The notes beneath the pieces were generated by a model, which was not told the DNA's origin, did no database searches, and saw nothing but the letters and a program-made list of their open reading frames with translations. A DNA stretch of 50,979 nt from assembly GCA_050117475.1 (NCBI GenBank), contig JASFMR010000014.1:1-50979 (forward strand). The letters are read 5' to 3'. The DNA is from Fodinibius sp050117475 (GTDB lineage Bacteria > Bacteroidota > Rhodothermia > Balneolales > Balneolaceae). The position numbers and the translations under genes are program-made. Numbering within the stretch: position 1 is the stretch's first letter; every line of letters starts with the position of its first letter. Shown here piece after piece: positions 18,018-26,703 of this stretch.

Positions 18018-18347
18018 CTATAGCTTCTTAACTGAAAGTGCCTCAATAGCTGTGTCCAATGAGCATATACCATCCAAATAACAATTGACCCAATGAACCA
18101 CCCGTTGCCGCCGGCGTGCAACATGGGGATCGCAGCTTGAATATTGCCCTTTCAATTCATCAACCATGGCCGAAACATCGTCCTTTATTTCCATTTTGAG
18201 GCGGTCAGGCAACACTCCCCATCCCATTAGATTAAACATATTCAGGAGCTCTTGATGTTCTTTTTCGGCTTCCTTAAGCACCTTTCGGAGAACGGGTTCC
18301 AAAGTTACATCGGGTTGTTTTCGAGTGAGTTTTGCTGCAGTGTTCAT
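18018..18347 (-). CDS. Unknown small helical protein
   Basis: 109 residues, not recognised. It is predicted to be all-helical and soluble: a basic N-terminus (AAKLTRKQPD), an amphipathic helix with KEAEKEHQELLNMFNL, a second with MEIKDDVSAMVDELKG, and a C-terminal helix with RRRQRVVHWVNCYLDG. It has three cysteines (SSCDPH, VNCYLDGIC) but no recognisable metal site. The ATG at 18347 is the only good start. Upstream is a GTGACA/TGTCAC dyad shared with the divergent GH97 gene. Codon use looks like that of the neighbours. Function unknown. Confidence 0.6.
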   Translation of the reverse strand: MNTAAKLTRKQPDVTLEPVLRKVLKEAEKEHQELLNMFNLMGWGVLPDRLKMEIKDDVSAMVDELKGQYSSCDPHVARRRQRVVHWVNCYLDGICSLDTAIEALSVKKL

Positions 18348-18397
18348 AATCGTTTTCTTTGTTTAATTAGTCTTCACTTACAGTATAAATGCCTTGA

Positions 18398-18415
18398 GTG
18401 ACACCGCTATGTCAC
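18398..18415. promoter_or_regulatory. Inverted repeat between the small helical gene and the GH97 gene
   Basis: GTGACA (18398-18403) and TGTCAC (18410-18415) form a perfect 6-bp dyad with a 6-nt spacer in a 228-nt divergent intergenic region. It is about 50 nt from one start and 160 nt from the other. The geometry suits a dimeric repressor or activator site, but no regulator gene is adjacent and no promoter consensus is evident. Confidence 0.3.
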
Positions 18416-18575
18416 CCCTAATTCAGAAATTATATGTTCCCTTTTTTGAAGGGTAAAAATTTACAAAACATTAATTATTAAGGGATTACGGCAACAAAAA
18501 TTAACTATGAAGTTTGTTTTTGTTTCTCAATTCAGGTTTTTTATAAGCTCAATTATTCAATTTAATTTTTTTACT

Positions 18576-20681
18576 ATGGTGAAAGCGCTTACTGCAGTGT
18601 TATTCTTATCAATTTTAACTATTTCGTGTGATAATCCTACGGAAACTACCGTTACCTCGCCTGATCAAAAAGTTAAAGTCGGTGTTTCTCTGTCTCAGAA
18701 TGGGCAGGCACAGTATACCGTTTCTTATGAAGGGGATACCGTAATCGACACCTCCGGTCTTGGATTCGAGTTCAAAAATATGCCTCCATTGTCGGAGGAT
18801 CTGGAGATAGTGTCTACCCAAGGCCAATCGGCCGACAACAATTGGAAACCGGTATGGGGCAAGAAAAAAGAAATACGCAATCACTACAACGAATTGTTGG
18901 TATCCTTGAAGGAGAAACAAGCTCCGAACCGGGAAGTCAACCTGCGATTCCGGGTTTATAATGACGGACTGGGATTCCGTTATGAATTTCCGGAACAGGA
19001 AGCAATGTCAGACAGTATTTTCATCATGAATGAACATACTACTTTTGCTCTCACCGGGGATCACACCGCCTGGTGGATTCCTGCCGACTATGACAGTTAC
19101 GAGTATAAATACGAGCAGACGAAAGTCAGTGAAATAGACGCATCAAAATATAAAAGCGAAAATCAACGGCCCGACCGTCAGATAAATAATTTCCATGCTG
19201 CCAATACTCCATTGACTATGAAAACGGACAACGGCATATATCTCAGCTTTCACGAAGCCGATCTCATGGACTATGCCGGTATGACATTGGGCGTCGGCGA
19301 CAACCTTACGCTGGAAAGCGAACTCGTACCATGGTCTGATGGCACAAAAGTTAAGACAAAAGCACCTTTTAAAACTCCGTGGCGAACAATTCAGATTGGT
19401 AAACGTCCCGGCGACCTAGCCGAGTCTTCTATTATTCCAAACCTTAACGATCCTAACAAACTGGAAGATACTTCTTGGATCAAGCCTCTGAAATACACCG
19501 GAATATGGTGGGAAATGCATATTGGCAAAACCGGTTGGGGACTACAAAAATCAGCGGAAGGTTCATATGGAGAATTGGCCGGAACAGCACACGGAGCCAC
19601 TACCGAAAATGCCAAAAAATATATTGACTTTAACAAGCGTGCAGGTATCAAAGGATTTTTGGTCGAAGGCTGGAATACCGGCTGGGAGTACTGGGGAACC
19701 GATACGCTGGGCTTTTTCGATTTTACCACCCCCTACCCTGATTTTGATATTCAAGAGGTAGCCAAATACGCCCGGCAAAATGGCGTGGCTTTTATCGGAC
19801 ACCATGAAACTTCCGGACAGGCTGCTCATTATGAATCACGTTTAGAGCCCGCTTTTCAGCTCTATAAAGACAATGGCATACATTATGTTAAAACAGGCTA
19901 CGCCGGACAGATTGTACCTAAGGGAGAATACCATCACGGACAATACATGGTCCGCCACCACCAGAAAGTAATTGAAACCGCTGCCAAATACCAGATTGGA
20001 CTTGATGCTCACGAGCCTATTAAGGCAACGGGGATTCGCCGAACTTACCCCAACTTTATGACCCGTGAGGGAGTCCGCGGAATGGAATTCAATGCCTGGA
20101 GTGAGGGGAATCCCCCGGAGCATACGACCATACTGCCCTTTACCCGCGTTTTGGGCGGTCCGGTTGATTATACGCCGGGAATCTTTGATCTCACTTTTGA
20201 TAAGTATCGCAAGGATGAACGGGTACATTCTACGCTGGCTAATCAGCTTGCCCTATATGTTGTTCTCTATAGTCCAATGCAAATGGCAGCCGATCTACCT
20301 CAGAACTACCTTACTGAAGACGGTGAGCTTCATCCGATGTTTAAATTCATACAGGATGTGCCGGTAGACTGGGATGACTCACATGTCATCGATGCACAAA
20401 TTGGCGATTATGTAGCTACCGCCAGGAAAGGTAAAGGAAGCGATGACTGGTATCTCGGGGCCGTCACCGATGAAAATGAACGTACGCTCAATGTGCCATT
20501 GGATTTTCTCGAAGAGGGAAAAACCTATACTGCTACAATCTATAAAGACGGCCGGGATGCCGATTGGGAAACAAATCCTGCAAGCTATGACATTAAAACC
20601 CGGGACGTTTCCAAAACTGACACCCTCGACCTTTGGCTCGCTGCAGGCGGTGGAACGGCGATAAGCTTTAAGGTACAATGA
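18576..20681 (+). CDS. Glycoside hydrolase family 97 alpha-glucosidase (SusB-like), predicted lipoprotein
   Basis: Periplasmic or membrane-anchored alpha-glucosidase/galactosidase of family GH97. From the ATG at 18576 it has 701 residues: a short signal peptide ending in LTISC (Cys18, a loose Bacteroidota lipobox), an N-terminal beta-sandwich to about residue 280, and a TIM barrel starting near YTGIWWEMHIG. A C-terminal sandwich follows. The barrel contains AHEPIKATGIRRTYPN, the position where inverting SusB-type members carry a catalytic Glu and retaining members do not, then HTTILPFTRVLGGPVDYTPG. An upstream ATG at 18507 would give an unusually long N-terminus and is less likely. No SusC/SusD pair or regulator is adjacent, so this is an isolated enzyme followed by its own terminator. 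Substrate preference is uncertain. Confidence 0.9.
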   Translation: MVKALTAVLFLSILTISCDNPTETTVTSPDQKVKVGVSLSQNGQAQYTVSYEGDTVIDTSGLGFEFKNMPPLSEDLEIVSTQGQSADNNWKPVWGKKKEIRNHYNELLVSLKEKQAPNREVNLRFRVYNDGLGFRYEFPEQEAMSDSIFIMNEHTTFALTGDHTAWWIPADYDSYEYKYEQTKVSEIDASKYKSENQRPDRQINNFHAANTPLTMKTDNGIYLSFHEADLMDYAGMTLGVGDNLTLESELVPWSDGTKVKTKAPFKTPWRTIQIGKRPGDLAESSIIPNLNDPNKLEDTSWIKPLKYTGIWWEMHIGKTGWGLQKSAEGSYGELAGTAHGATTENAKKYIDFNKRAGIKGFLVEGWNTGWEYWGTDTLGFFDFTTPYPDFDIQEVAKYARQNGVAFIGHHETSGQAAHYESRLEPAFQLYKDNGIHYVKTGYAGQIVPKGEYHHGQYMVRHHQKVIETAAKYQIGLDAHEPIKATGIRRTYPNFMTREGVRGMEFNAWSEGNPPEHTTILPFTRVLGGPVDYTPGIFDLTFDKYRKDERVHSTLANQLALYVVLYSPMQMAADLPQNYLTEDGELHPMFKFIQDVPVDWDDSHVIDAQIGDYVATARKGKGSDDWYLGAVTDENERTLNVPLDFLEEGKTYTATIYKDGRDADWETNPASYDIKTRDVSKTDTLDLWLAAGGGTAISFKVQ

Positions 20682-20690
20682 TAAACTTAT

Positions 20691-20722
20691 CCAATCCATC
20701 GGAGTCGATTCCGATGGATTGG
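20691..20722 (+). terminator. Rho-independent terminator after the GH97 gene
   Basis: A perfect 13-bp stem (CCAATCCATCGGA at 20691-20703 with TCCGATGGATTGG at 20710-20722) with a 6-nt loop, 9 nt after the stop codon. It is followed by a U-rich but interrupted TACTTTACTTT. The strong stem makes this a confident hairpin; its strength as a terminator is less sure. Confidence 0.65.
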
Positions 20723-20906
20723 TACTTTACTTTGGCACAGACTCTTTTGACAAACAGAACCCTCTTCTAAGATAGAAACCTCCATAAACCTTTAAGTATC
20801 AATAATTTGTATAAAAAAGATATTTATATATTTTGATACTCATTTGGGATAAAGAAGGGTTAGTCCTATAAAAGTTAACCGCAAATAATTCATTTAGGGG
20901 TACAAT

Positions 20907-21401
20907 ATGATTAACATAGTAAGGAAAGGTGCATATTTCAGTTCTATTCTTTTCGTCTTGGCAAGTTGCCAGCCTAAGCAAGGTGTGAAGCCATCCAAAG
21001 AGGCAGTAATGAAAGCCGTAGAGCATCAGAACGAAATATTCATGAACAGTTACCGTAATGGCAATTTTAAAACTACTTCGGGCCTTTATACCGAAGACGC
21101 TAAAGTGATGGCCCCAAAGATGGAATCCGTATCCGGGCGAGAGGGAATCGCACATTTAATGCAGGGCATGCAAGAATCTGGGATTACCGCAATCGAACTT
21201 GGAACAGATGAGCTATATATAACCGGTCAGGGCGCCATCGAAGTCGGACACTATGCCGTTAAGGTTGGAAATGGGCAAGTCGTCGATAATGGCAAGTCTA
21301 TGGTTTATTGGAAAAAAGACGGCGATACCTGGCGTATGTTCCGTGATATCTGGAACTCAAACAGGTCTCCGGCCTCATCTGACAAAAACCAATCAGAGTA
21401 A
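20907..21401 (+). CDS. NTF2-like (DUF4440/SnoaL-type) lipoprotein
   Basis: 164-residue predicted lipoprotein. The signal peptide ends in FVLASC, a canonical lipobox with Cys21. The remainder is an NTF2-like cone fold: a helix with VMKAVEHQNEIFMNSYRNGN, then LYTEDAKVMAP and GREGIAHLMQGM, then antiparallel strands ending in WKKDGDTWRMFRDIWNSN. This order is typical of DUF4440 or ketosteroid-isomerase-like proteins, which bind small ligands or act as domains of unknown role. No catalytic residue can be assigned. The gene stands alone between the GH97 terminator and its own terminator. Confidence 0.8.
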   Translation: MINIVRKGAYFSSILFVLASCQPKQGVKPSKEAVMKAVEHQNEIFMNSYRNGNFKTTSGLYTEDAKVMAPKMESVSGREGIAHLMQGMQESGITAIELGTDELYITGQGAIEVGHYAVKVGNGQVVDNGKSMVYWKKDGDTWRMFRDIWNSNRSPASSDKNQSE

Positions 21402-21408
21402 TAGCTAG

Positions 21409-21434
21409 AGGCGCCCGACCGCGGCGCCTTTTTT
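21409..21434 (+). terminator. Rho-independent terminator
   Basis: AGGCGCC (21409-21415) pairs with GGCGCCT (21423-21429) around a 7-nt loop and is followed by a run of six T (21429-21434). It lies 8 nt after the NTF2-like lipoprotein stop. This is a textbook plus-strand terminator. Confidence 0.85.
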
Positions 21435-21539
21435 ATTTCCGAGAAATAAATGAATGAAACGGGCAATCCCCGGGAATGCTTTTTATCCCGGAATTATCGA
21501 AGAAATAAATTAATTGCGATAAGCCTACAAAATTTTTCA

Positions 21540-22436
21540 TTAGTCTTCATCCGGGTAAATCGATTTTTTGGCAGCAAGAAGCGTGTTTTTCATAAGCATC
21601 GCCACAGTCATTGGCCCAACACCGCCAGGCACCGGAGTTATCCAGCTGGCTTTCTCCTTTACACTCTCATAATGACAATCACCAACCAAAGAGTATCCCT
21701 TTTCTTTGTTTTCATCTGCCACCCGGTTCATTCCCACATCAATGACAACAACCCCCTCTTTGACCATCTCTCCTTTAATCAAATTGGGTTGTCCCGCTGC
21801 TACAACAATGATATCAGCAGAAATAGTATGCTGTGTCAGATCTTTTGTATATTTGTGACACAAAGTTGTTGTGGCTTTACCCTCTCCTTCTTCCCTCGAC
21901 AATAGGATGGACATCGGCCGTCCTACAATGTTGCTGGCCCCGACAATTACGGCGTGTTTACTCTTTGTTGGGATGCTGTAATATTTAAAAAGCTCAAAGA
22001 TACCAGCAGGCGTGCATGACCGAAAACCGGGTTGGCCTACGGTAAGACGTCCCACATTCATCGGGTGAAACCCATCAACATCCTTTCGGAAATCGATCGA
22101 TTCAATGACATCATGAGCAGATAGATGGCTGGGCAGCGGTAACTGAACGAGTATACCGTCCACAGTTTCATCTTTGTTCAATTTGTTGATCGTTGACTTC
22201 AACTCCTTAGCAGAAATCGTGTCTGGCAAACGCATCGTATCCGTTTCTATTCCCACTTCTTTACAAGCACGTGTTTTGGCCCCAACATACACATCCGAAG
22301 CAGGGTTATGTCCGACTAAAACCACTTGTAGAAAGGGTGGCCGGTTCCCTGCAGAAACCCAATCTTCCACATCCTGACGCACTTCATCACGTACTAGAGC
22401 TGCAACTTTCCGACCGTCAATAATTTTTGCTGACAT
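21540..22436 (-). CDS. folD: Bifunctional methylene-THF dehydrogenase/cyclohydrolase FolD
   Basis: Interconverts 5,10-methylene-THF and 10-formyl-THF in one-carbon metabolism. The 298 residues show the whole family pattern: catalytic Lys54 in YVGAKTRACKEVG, VDGILVQLPLP, the DVDGFHP motif, the dinucleotide-binding VIVGASNIVGRPMSILL and the C-terminal TPVPGGVGPMTVAMLMKNT. Length is normal. It is the last of four same-strand genes (ptsN, dacB-like, sigma-54 activator, folD), 80 nt after the activator, so it may be co-transcribed or have its own promoter. Confidence 0.96.
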   Translation of the reverse strand: MSAKIIDGRKVAALVRDEVRQDVEDWVSAGNRPPFLQVVLVGHNPASDVYVGAKTRACKEVGIETDTMRLPDTISAKELKSTINKLNKDETVDGILVQLPLPSHLSAHDVIESIDFRKDVDGFHPMNVGRLTVGQPGFRSCTPAGIFELFKYYSIPTKSKHAVIVGASNIVGRPMSILLSREEGEGKATTTLCHKYTKDLTQHTISADIIVVAAGQPNLIKGEMVKEGVVVIDVGMNRVADENKEKGYSLVGDCHYESVKEKASWITPVPGGVGPMTVAMLMKNTLLAAKKSIYPDED

Positions 22437-22516
22437 CTAAATGATTACTTAATTACTGAATTGTTGTTTTTATGAATAAATAAAAGCCATACCGGCAGTC
22501 CCCGGTCCTCTGCCCA

Positions 22517-23887
22517 TCACCGTTCGATATTATACTTCTTCATCTTGTTATACATATGGCTTCTTTGGATGTCAATGGATTCTGCCGTCTGTGATATATT
22601 CCAGTTATTTTCTTCCAGTTTTCTGAGCAAAAATAACCGTTCTGCAGATTCTTTGAAATCCTGAAATGATTCTATCTCATCCACCAGGCTGGCAATCTGT
22701 CCTTCCTTTTTACTTCCCGTAAGGGTTAGATTCTGCACATCCTCTTTCGTAATTCGTGAGTCCTCGGCCAGCAATCCCAGCCGCTCAATCGCATTTTGGA
22801 GTTCCCGAACATTGCCGGACCAGTTTTGCTTTTTGAGCTCTTCCAACGCTTCATCCGTAAAGGATATACCCGTAAACATAATATCTTTGTCGGCAAGTTT
22901 TCCCAACCAGTCTTGAGCCAACAACGGAATATCTTCGCGCCGTTTCCGCAGCGGGGGGACATGAATCGGAATTACATTCAGGCGGTGATACAGATCTTCT
23001 CTAAAACCACCGGAGTCAATCTCTTCAAGTAAGTTCTTATTCGTTGCGGCAATCACCCGAACATCAACGGATATTTTTTGGGTACCCCCGACCCGGACGA
23101 TAGCATTTTCCTGCAGGGCCCGAAGCACCTTTGCCTGGGCATCCGGACTCATGTCTCCGACTTCATCCAAGAATAGAGTACCGCCATTTGCCTGCTCAAA
23201 TTTACCAATACGCTGGCTGCTTGCCCCCGTAAAGGCCCCTTTTTCGTGGCCAAACAATTCACTTTCGAGCAAATCAGATGGTATTGCCGCACAGTTTACA
23301 TCAACAAAAGGCCCATTGTTGCGGTTACTTTTTTCATGTATCCAACGGGCTACAAGCTCTTTACCTGTTCCATTTTCGCCAGTGACCATCACTCTGGAAT
23401 TTGTCTGGGCCACCTTATCGATCGTGGCTTTGATCTTTTCAATGGCATCACTTCTTCCAATGATATGTGGCACCTGGGGAAGGCGCGATTTCATACTCTT
23501 GTTCTCTTCTGCCAATCGGTGCTGGTCAAGTGCATTTCGAACACTTACCAGTAACCTGTTCAGGTCCGGGGGTTTCTCGATAAAATCAAATGCCCCTTTC
23601 TTGGTTGCTTCAACCGCGATCTCAATGTTTCCGTGTCCTGAAATCATGATGACCGGGAACCGGTATCCCTTTTCTTTCAGTTTGGTAAGGATCTCCATTC
23701 CGTCCATCCCTTTCATTTTGATATCCAGCAGCATCAGGTCGATGGACTGATTTTCGAGAAGCTCAAATACGCGCTGTCCGTCTTCAGCCTCCAAGACCCG
23801 GTAGTCTTCAAATTCAAGAATATCTTTTAAAGAGTTCCGGATGCTCTTCTCATCATCCGTTACCAATATGACAGGCTTATGTGACAT
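22517..23887 (-). CDS. Sigma-54-dependent response regulator (NtrC family)
   Basis: Bacterial enhancer-binding protein that activates RpoN promoters after phosphorylation. Domains in order: a receiver with acidic pair Asp11/Asp12, phospho-acceptor Asp55 (MLLDIKMKG) and Lys105 (IEKPP); an AAA+ domain with Walker A GENGTGK (170-176), the sigma-54-contacting GAFTGA loop at 217-222 and Walker B TLFLDE (237-242); and a Fis-type helix-turn-helix at the C-terminus (NNWNISQTAESIDIQRSHMY). Length is normal at 456 residues. It starts 6 nt after the PBP4-type gene stop, so the two are almost certainly one transcript. No sensor kinase is in the window, so its signal is unknown. Confidence 0.93.
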   Translation of the reverse strand: MSHKPVILVTDDEKSIRNSLKDILEFEDYRVLEAEDGQRVFELLENQSIDLMLLDIKMKGMDGMEILTKLKEKGYRFPVIMISGHGNIEIAVEATKKGAFDFIEKPPDLNRLLVSVRNALDQHRLAEENKSMKSRLPQVPHIIGRSDAIEKIKATIDKVAQTNSRVMVTGENGTGKELVARWIHEKSNRNNGPFVDVNCAAIPSDLLESELFGHEKGAFTGASSQRIGKFEQANGGTLFLDEVGDMSPDAQAKVLRALQENAIVRVGGTQKISVDVRVIAATNKNLLEEIDSGGFREDLYHRLNVIPIHVPPLRKRREDIPLLAQDWLGKLADKDIMFTGISFTDEALEELKKQNWSGNVRELQNAIERLGLLAEDSRITKEDVQNLTLTGSKKEGQIASLVDEIESFQDFKESAERLFLLRKLEENNWNISQTAESIDIQRSHMYNKMKKYNIER

Positions 23888-23893
23888 CAGGTG

Positions 23894-25366
23894 CTAATAT
23901 TTGGCGTATAGTTTATGAACGATTTCTTCCTGGATATAATCGATATAAGAGGTCTCCTTGGTATAATTATTAGTGATTACGGAAAACACCAATTTTTTCC
24001 CGGATGAAGCTTTCATATATCCGCTTAATGAACGGACTCCCGAGACATACCCCGTTTTTCCACGAATCTTTCCTTGTAAAGAGTCGGATTTAAAACGGTT
24101 CTCTAGCGAGCCGTCAACTCCGGCAATTGAAAGGCTATTCCTATATACATCAAATTGGGGATGCTCGCGCATTTTAACCAGCAACTTCGTTAAATCCTCG
24201 GTTGTTATTAATGTGGATGAAGCCATACCGGATCCGTCATTCATAACGATCTTAGAAGTATCCATCCCTACAGAATCGGCAAAATCTTTTACAAGAGTCA
24301 AACCCAATTCCGTACTGCCCGTCGCATCAAAATGTCGGGCAGCAGCAGTCTTCAACAACATTTCAGTATAAAAATTATCACTTTCTTTATTTACCTGCTT
24401 TAATAACTTGCGTAGCGGAACGGAACGATGATCAGCCAGTACTTTGTATTGACCGCCCTCCCACTCTTGAGGCTGATCATCCACAATAAGATCGCCTTTT
24501 ACATCAATATTCCCATCTTCAAGATACTTTTTAAACGTATCCAGGAAAAACATGGGGGCATTAAACACAGAAAGCGATTCTTTTTCCAAATAGTTTTTGG
24601 GCAATTTGCTGCGTAAAATAATGGTGTTCGTTCCAAGCAATCGGCGATAATATTCATCATACTTGGAATCCCGGGGCGTAATCACCTGTTCGTTGACAAA
24701 ATTTACATAATCTGTATCAAAAGGGAACCATTCTATTTCCGGGGTCTCTCCCACATTTCCATCCGCATAAACCCGAAGATCAACTGCATTATTATTGAAG
24801 GAAAGCGCATTAATTTCAACCCCGTAATAATATGACAGATCTTGCCAACTCCAGCCTTCGGGATAAGGCTGTTGGTCGAAAAAAGAATCGTTTCCTATTA
24901 AGTTACCGTCAATCTTTTTGATACCCATGGAATGGAGCGCCATAAAAAACTCATCCAACACATGTAGACGATCCTCATTATAATATTTCCCGCTGATAGA
25001 GGGATCCCCCATACCCCGAATTATGATATCGCCTTCCCAGATATCTCCTTCCTGATGGCCCAAACCATACATTTTTGTGGAGTAAGTATAATCGGGTCCG
25101 AGTTCATTAAGTATAGTTGCTGTTGTCAGTAATTTTATATTTGAGGCAGGACGAACCAACTTTTCGAAGTTATAACCTTCCAGAATTTTACCCGTCGTAT
25201 CTCGAACAGCTACAGACCAAAAAGCATCATGAGCGCGACTGTTTTCGACTGTTTGGATGACCTCGGGCGAAAAAATAATGTTCTGAGCCCGTAATTCAAG
25301 GGGGAGGATCGCAGAAGACAAAACCAAGGCTAACATACCTATAGAAATAGATTTTATTTTAAACAT
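23894..25366 (-). CDS. dacB: D-alanyl-D-alanine carboxypeptidase/endopeptidase (PBP4, DacB family)
   Basis: Periplasmic penicillin-binding peptidase of family S13 that trims or cleaves peptidoglycan crosslinks. The 490 residues begin with a signal peptide (MLALVLSSAILPLELRAQ). The active-site motifs are all visible: SxxK as Ser75-Asn-Ile-Lys78 in VRPASNIKLL, SxN as KESDNFYTEML, and KTG in GKIRGKTGYVSGVRSLSG. A large insert between the first two motifs is normal for this family. It lies 33 nt after ptsN and 6 nt before a sigma-54 activator, implying a shared transcript and suggesting cell-wall turnover linked to PTS-Ntr or RpoN signalling. That link is inference. Confidence 0.93.
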   Translation of the reverse strand: MFKIKSISIGMLALVLSSAILPLELRAQNIIFSPEVIQTVENSRAHDAFWSVAVRDTTGKILEGYNFEKLVRPASNIKLLTTATILNELGPDYTYSTKMYGLGHQEGDIWEGDIIIRGMGDPSISGKYYNEDRLHVLDEFFMALHSMGIKKIDGNLIGNDSFFDQQPYPEGWSWQDLSYYYGVEINALSFNNNAVDLRVYADGNVGETPEIEWFPFDTDYVNFVNEQVITPRDSKYDEYYRRLLGTNTIILRSKLPKNYLEKESLSVFNAPMFFLDTFKKYLEDGNIDVKGDLIVDDQPQEWEGGQYKVLADHRSVPLRKLLKQVNKESDNFYTEMLLKTAAARHFDATGSTELGLTLVKDFADSVGMDTSKIVMNDGSGMASSTLITTEDLTKLLVKMREHPQFDVYRNSLSIAGVDGSLENRFKSDSLQGKIRGKTGYVSGVRSLSGYMKASSGKKLVFSVITNNYTKETSYIDYIQEEIVHKLYAKY

Positions 25367-25399
25367 ACTGCCTTGGTTTAATTGGAGTTTGAAAATCTC

Positions 25400-25870
25400 T
25401 CAACCGCTGAACGAAACGTGTTCTTCTTCTTTGAATTGCTCGATAATTTCTTCTGCCGAAGAGCATTCGAGAAGGCGTTGCCGAAAACTGCTGTTATTCA
25501 TAAGCCTGGAAATCCGGCTAAGCATTTTGATGTGCAAACTATTACTGGACTGGGGGCCCACTAGCAAGAAAACCATCTTTACGGGTTGATCATCGATGGC
25601 TTCATAATCAACAGGCTCTTTTAAAATGGCAAAAGCAGCAAATGTCTGTTCAATGCCAGCGGCTTTGCCGTGAGGTATGGCAAGACCTTTACCCACTCCC
25701 GTCGACATGATCTTTTCCCGCTCAATTACTGCCTGCCGAATTTTATCAATTTCCTCGTTCGATACCTTACCCTTCAACGACAAAACCAGCTTTTCTAATA
25801 TTTCAGCTTTATCTTGAGCCTCGAGATTTGGCAAAACAGTTTGAGTATCTAATAAGCTGAAAATGTTCAT
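25400..25870 (-). CDS. ptsN: PTS IIA-like nitrogen-regulatory protein (PtsN/EIIA-Ntr type)
   Basis: Phosphocarrier domain of the EIIA-fructose/Ntr family; 156 residues. The phosphorylated histidine is His67 in GVGKGLAIPHGK, and the flanking FAAFAILKEPVDYEAIDDQPVKMVFLL region matches the family. There is no attached IIB or IIC domain, so it is likely regulatory rather than a sugar transporter part. No HPr, rpoN or hpf gene neighbours it here, unlike the proteobacterial arrangement. It is the first gene of the ptsN-dacB-activator string and has a promoter-like sequence about 40 nt upstream. Confidence 0.9.
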   Translation of the reverse strand: MNIFSLLDTQTVLPNLEAQDKAEILEKLVLSLKGKVSNEEIDKIRQAVIEREKIMSTGVGKGLAIPHGKAAGIEQTFAAFAILKEPVDYEAIDDQPVKMVFLLVGPQSSNSLHIKMLSRISRLMNNSSFRQRLLECSSAEEIIEQFKEEEHVSFSG

Positions 25871-25908
25871 GCGACAGTAATAGTAAATTATCTTTTTAAG
25901 TGCTGCCC

Positions 25909-25940
25909 AAATATACTCATCGTTTCACGTGTGATACAAC
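25909..25940 (-). promoter_or_regulatory. Probable promoter for ptsN-dacB-activator operon
   Basis: On the minus strand GTTG (25940-25937) is followed after about 20 nt by TATATTTG (25916-25909). The -7 element matches TAnnTTTG fully and the -33 element matches TTTG in three of four bases. The predicted start near 25903 gives a leader of about 30 nt. Confidence 0.42.
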
Positions 25941-26028
25941 TTATTTACCAAGCTAATTTGAGGATTTTTTTTTGGGAAAATATATCATGCTGTTTAATAC
26001 TTCCGCTCAAATTTTGTAAACTTTGCTC

Positions 26029-26697
26029 ATGAATTTTCTTGAAGGAATTATGGCTGTCTTGGCCAAGGACTTGCAAACAGAGCTACGATCCCGCTATGCC
26101 ATCAACACCGTTCTGGCGTTCGTAGGGGCATCTTTGCTGCTTATTTTATTCGCTCTAAAAGTCGAGCAACTTCCACCGACTCCCAAAAGCGCTATCGTCT
26201 GGATTGTCATTCTCTTTGCGGCCCTCTCGAGTTTATCACGCTCATTTGTGATGGAAACCGATCGGCGAACCTACGATTTGCTGCGTCTTCACAGCAGCGC
26301 CGCCGAGGTTTTTGTCGGAAAGCTGTGCTATAATTACCTGTTCACCTTAACCGTAAATCTGGCTACCTTCATCATTTATACCCTTTTACTGGGGATGCCC
26401 ATTGTGGACAAGTTCGCATTCTTTTTAGTTCTCATTCTGGGAACCGCCGGACTCTCAGGAGTAGCCACGATGCTTGGGGCTATTGTATCGCAAGCAGACC
26501 GTAAAGGTGCTATCTTTTCAGTGCTCAGCATTCCGATGCTGTTCCCTCTTATCCTCATCCTTGTACGGACAACCAAGGCGGCCCTGATCGAAGGCCTTAC
26601 GGAAAACTATTTCAACGATTTTTGGGCACTCCTGGGATACGCCGGCGTAACGATTACCGCCGGCATCCTACTTTTTGATTATATTTGGGAAGAGTAA
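26029..26697 (+). CDS. ccmB: Heme exporter/cytochrome c maturation permease CcmB
   Basis: Integral membrane subunit of the CcmAB ABC transporter used in system I cytochrome c maturation. The 222 residues show an N-terminal amphipathic segment (LAKDLQTELRSRYAIN) and six hydrophobic helices, with the family-typical SSLSRSFVMETDRRTYDLLRLHSS and LAGLSGVATMLGAI-like stretches between them. The ATG at 26029 is preferred over the TTG at 26023; a further ATG at 26050 is possible. The ATPase CcmA and the other ccm genes are not adjacent, which is unusual for a full ccm operon. The gene leads a plus-strand string with holB, dapF and the Plug-family gene. Confidence 0.85.
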   Translation: MNFLEGIMAVLAKDLQTELRSRYAINTVLAFVGASLLLILFALKVEQLPPTPKSAIVWIVILFAALSSLSRSFVMETDRRTYDLLRLHSSAAEVFVGKLCYNYLFTLTVNLATFIIYTLLLGMPIVDKFAFFLVLILGTAGLSGVATMLGAIVSQADRKGAIFSVLSIPMLFPLILILVRTTKAALIEGLTENYFNDFWALLGYAGVTITAGILLFDYIWEE

Positions 26698-26703
26698 AAT
26701 ATT

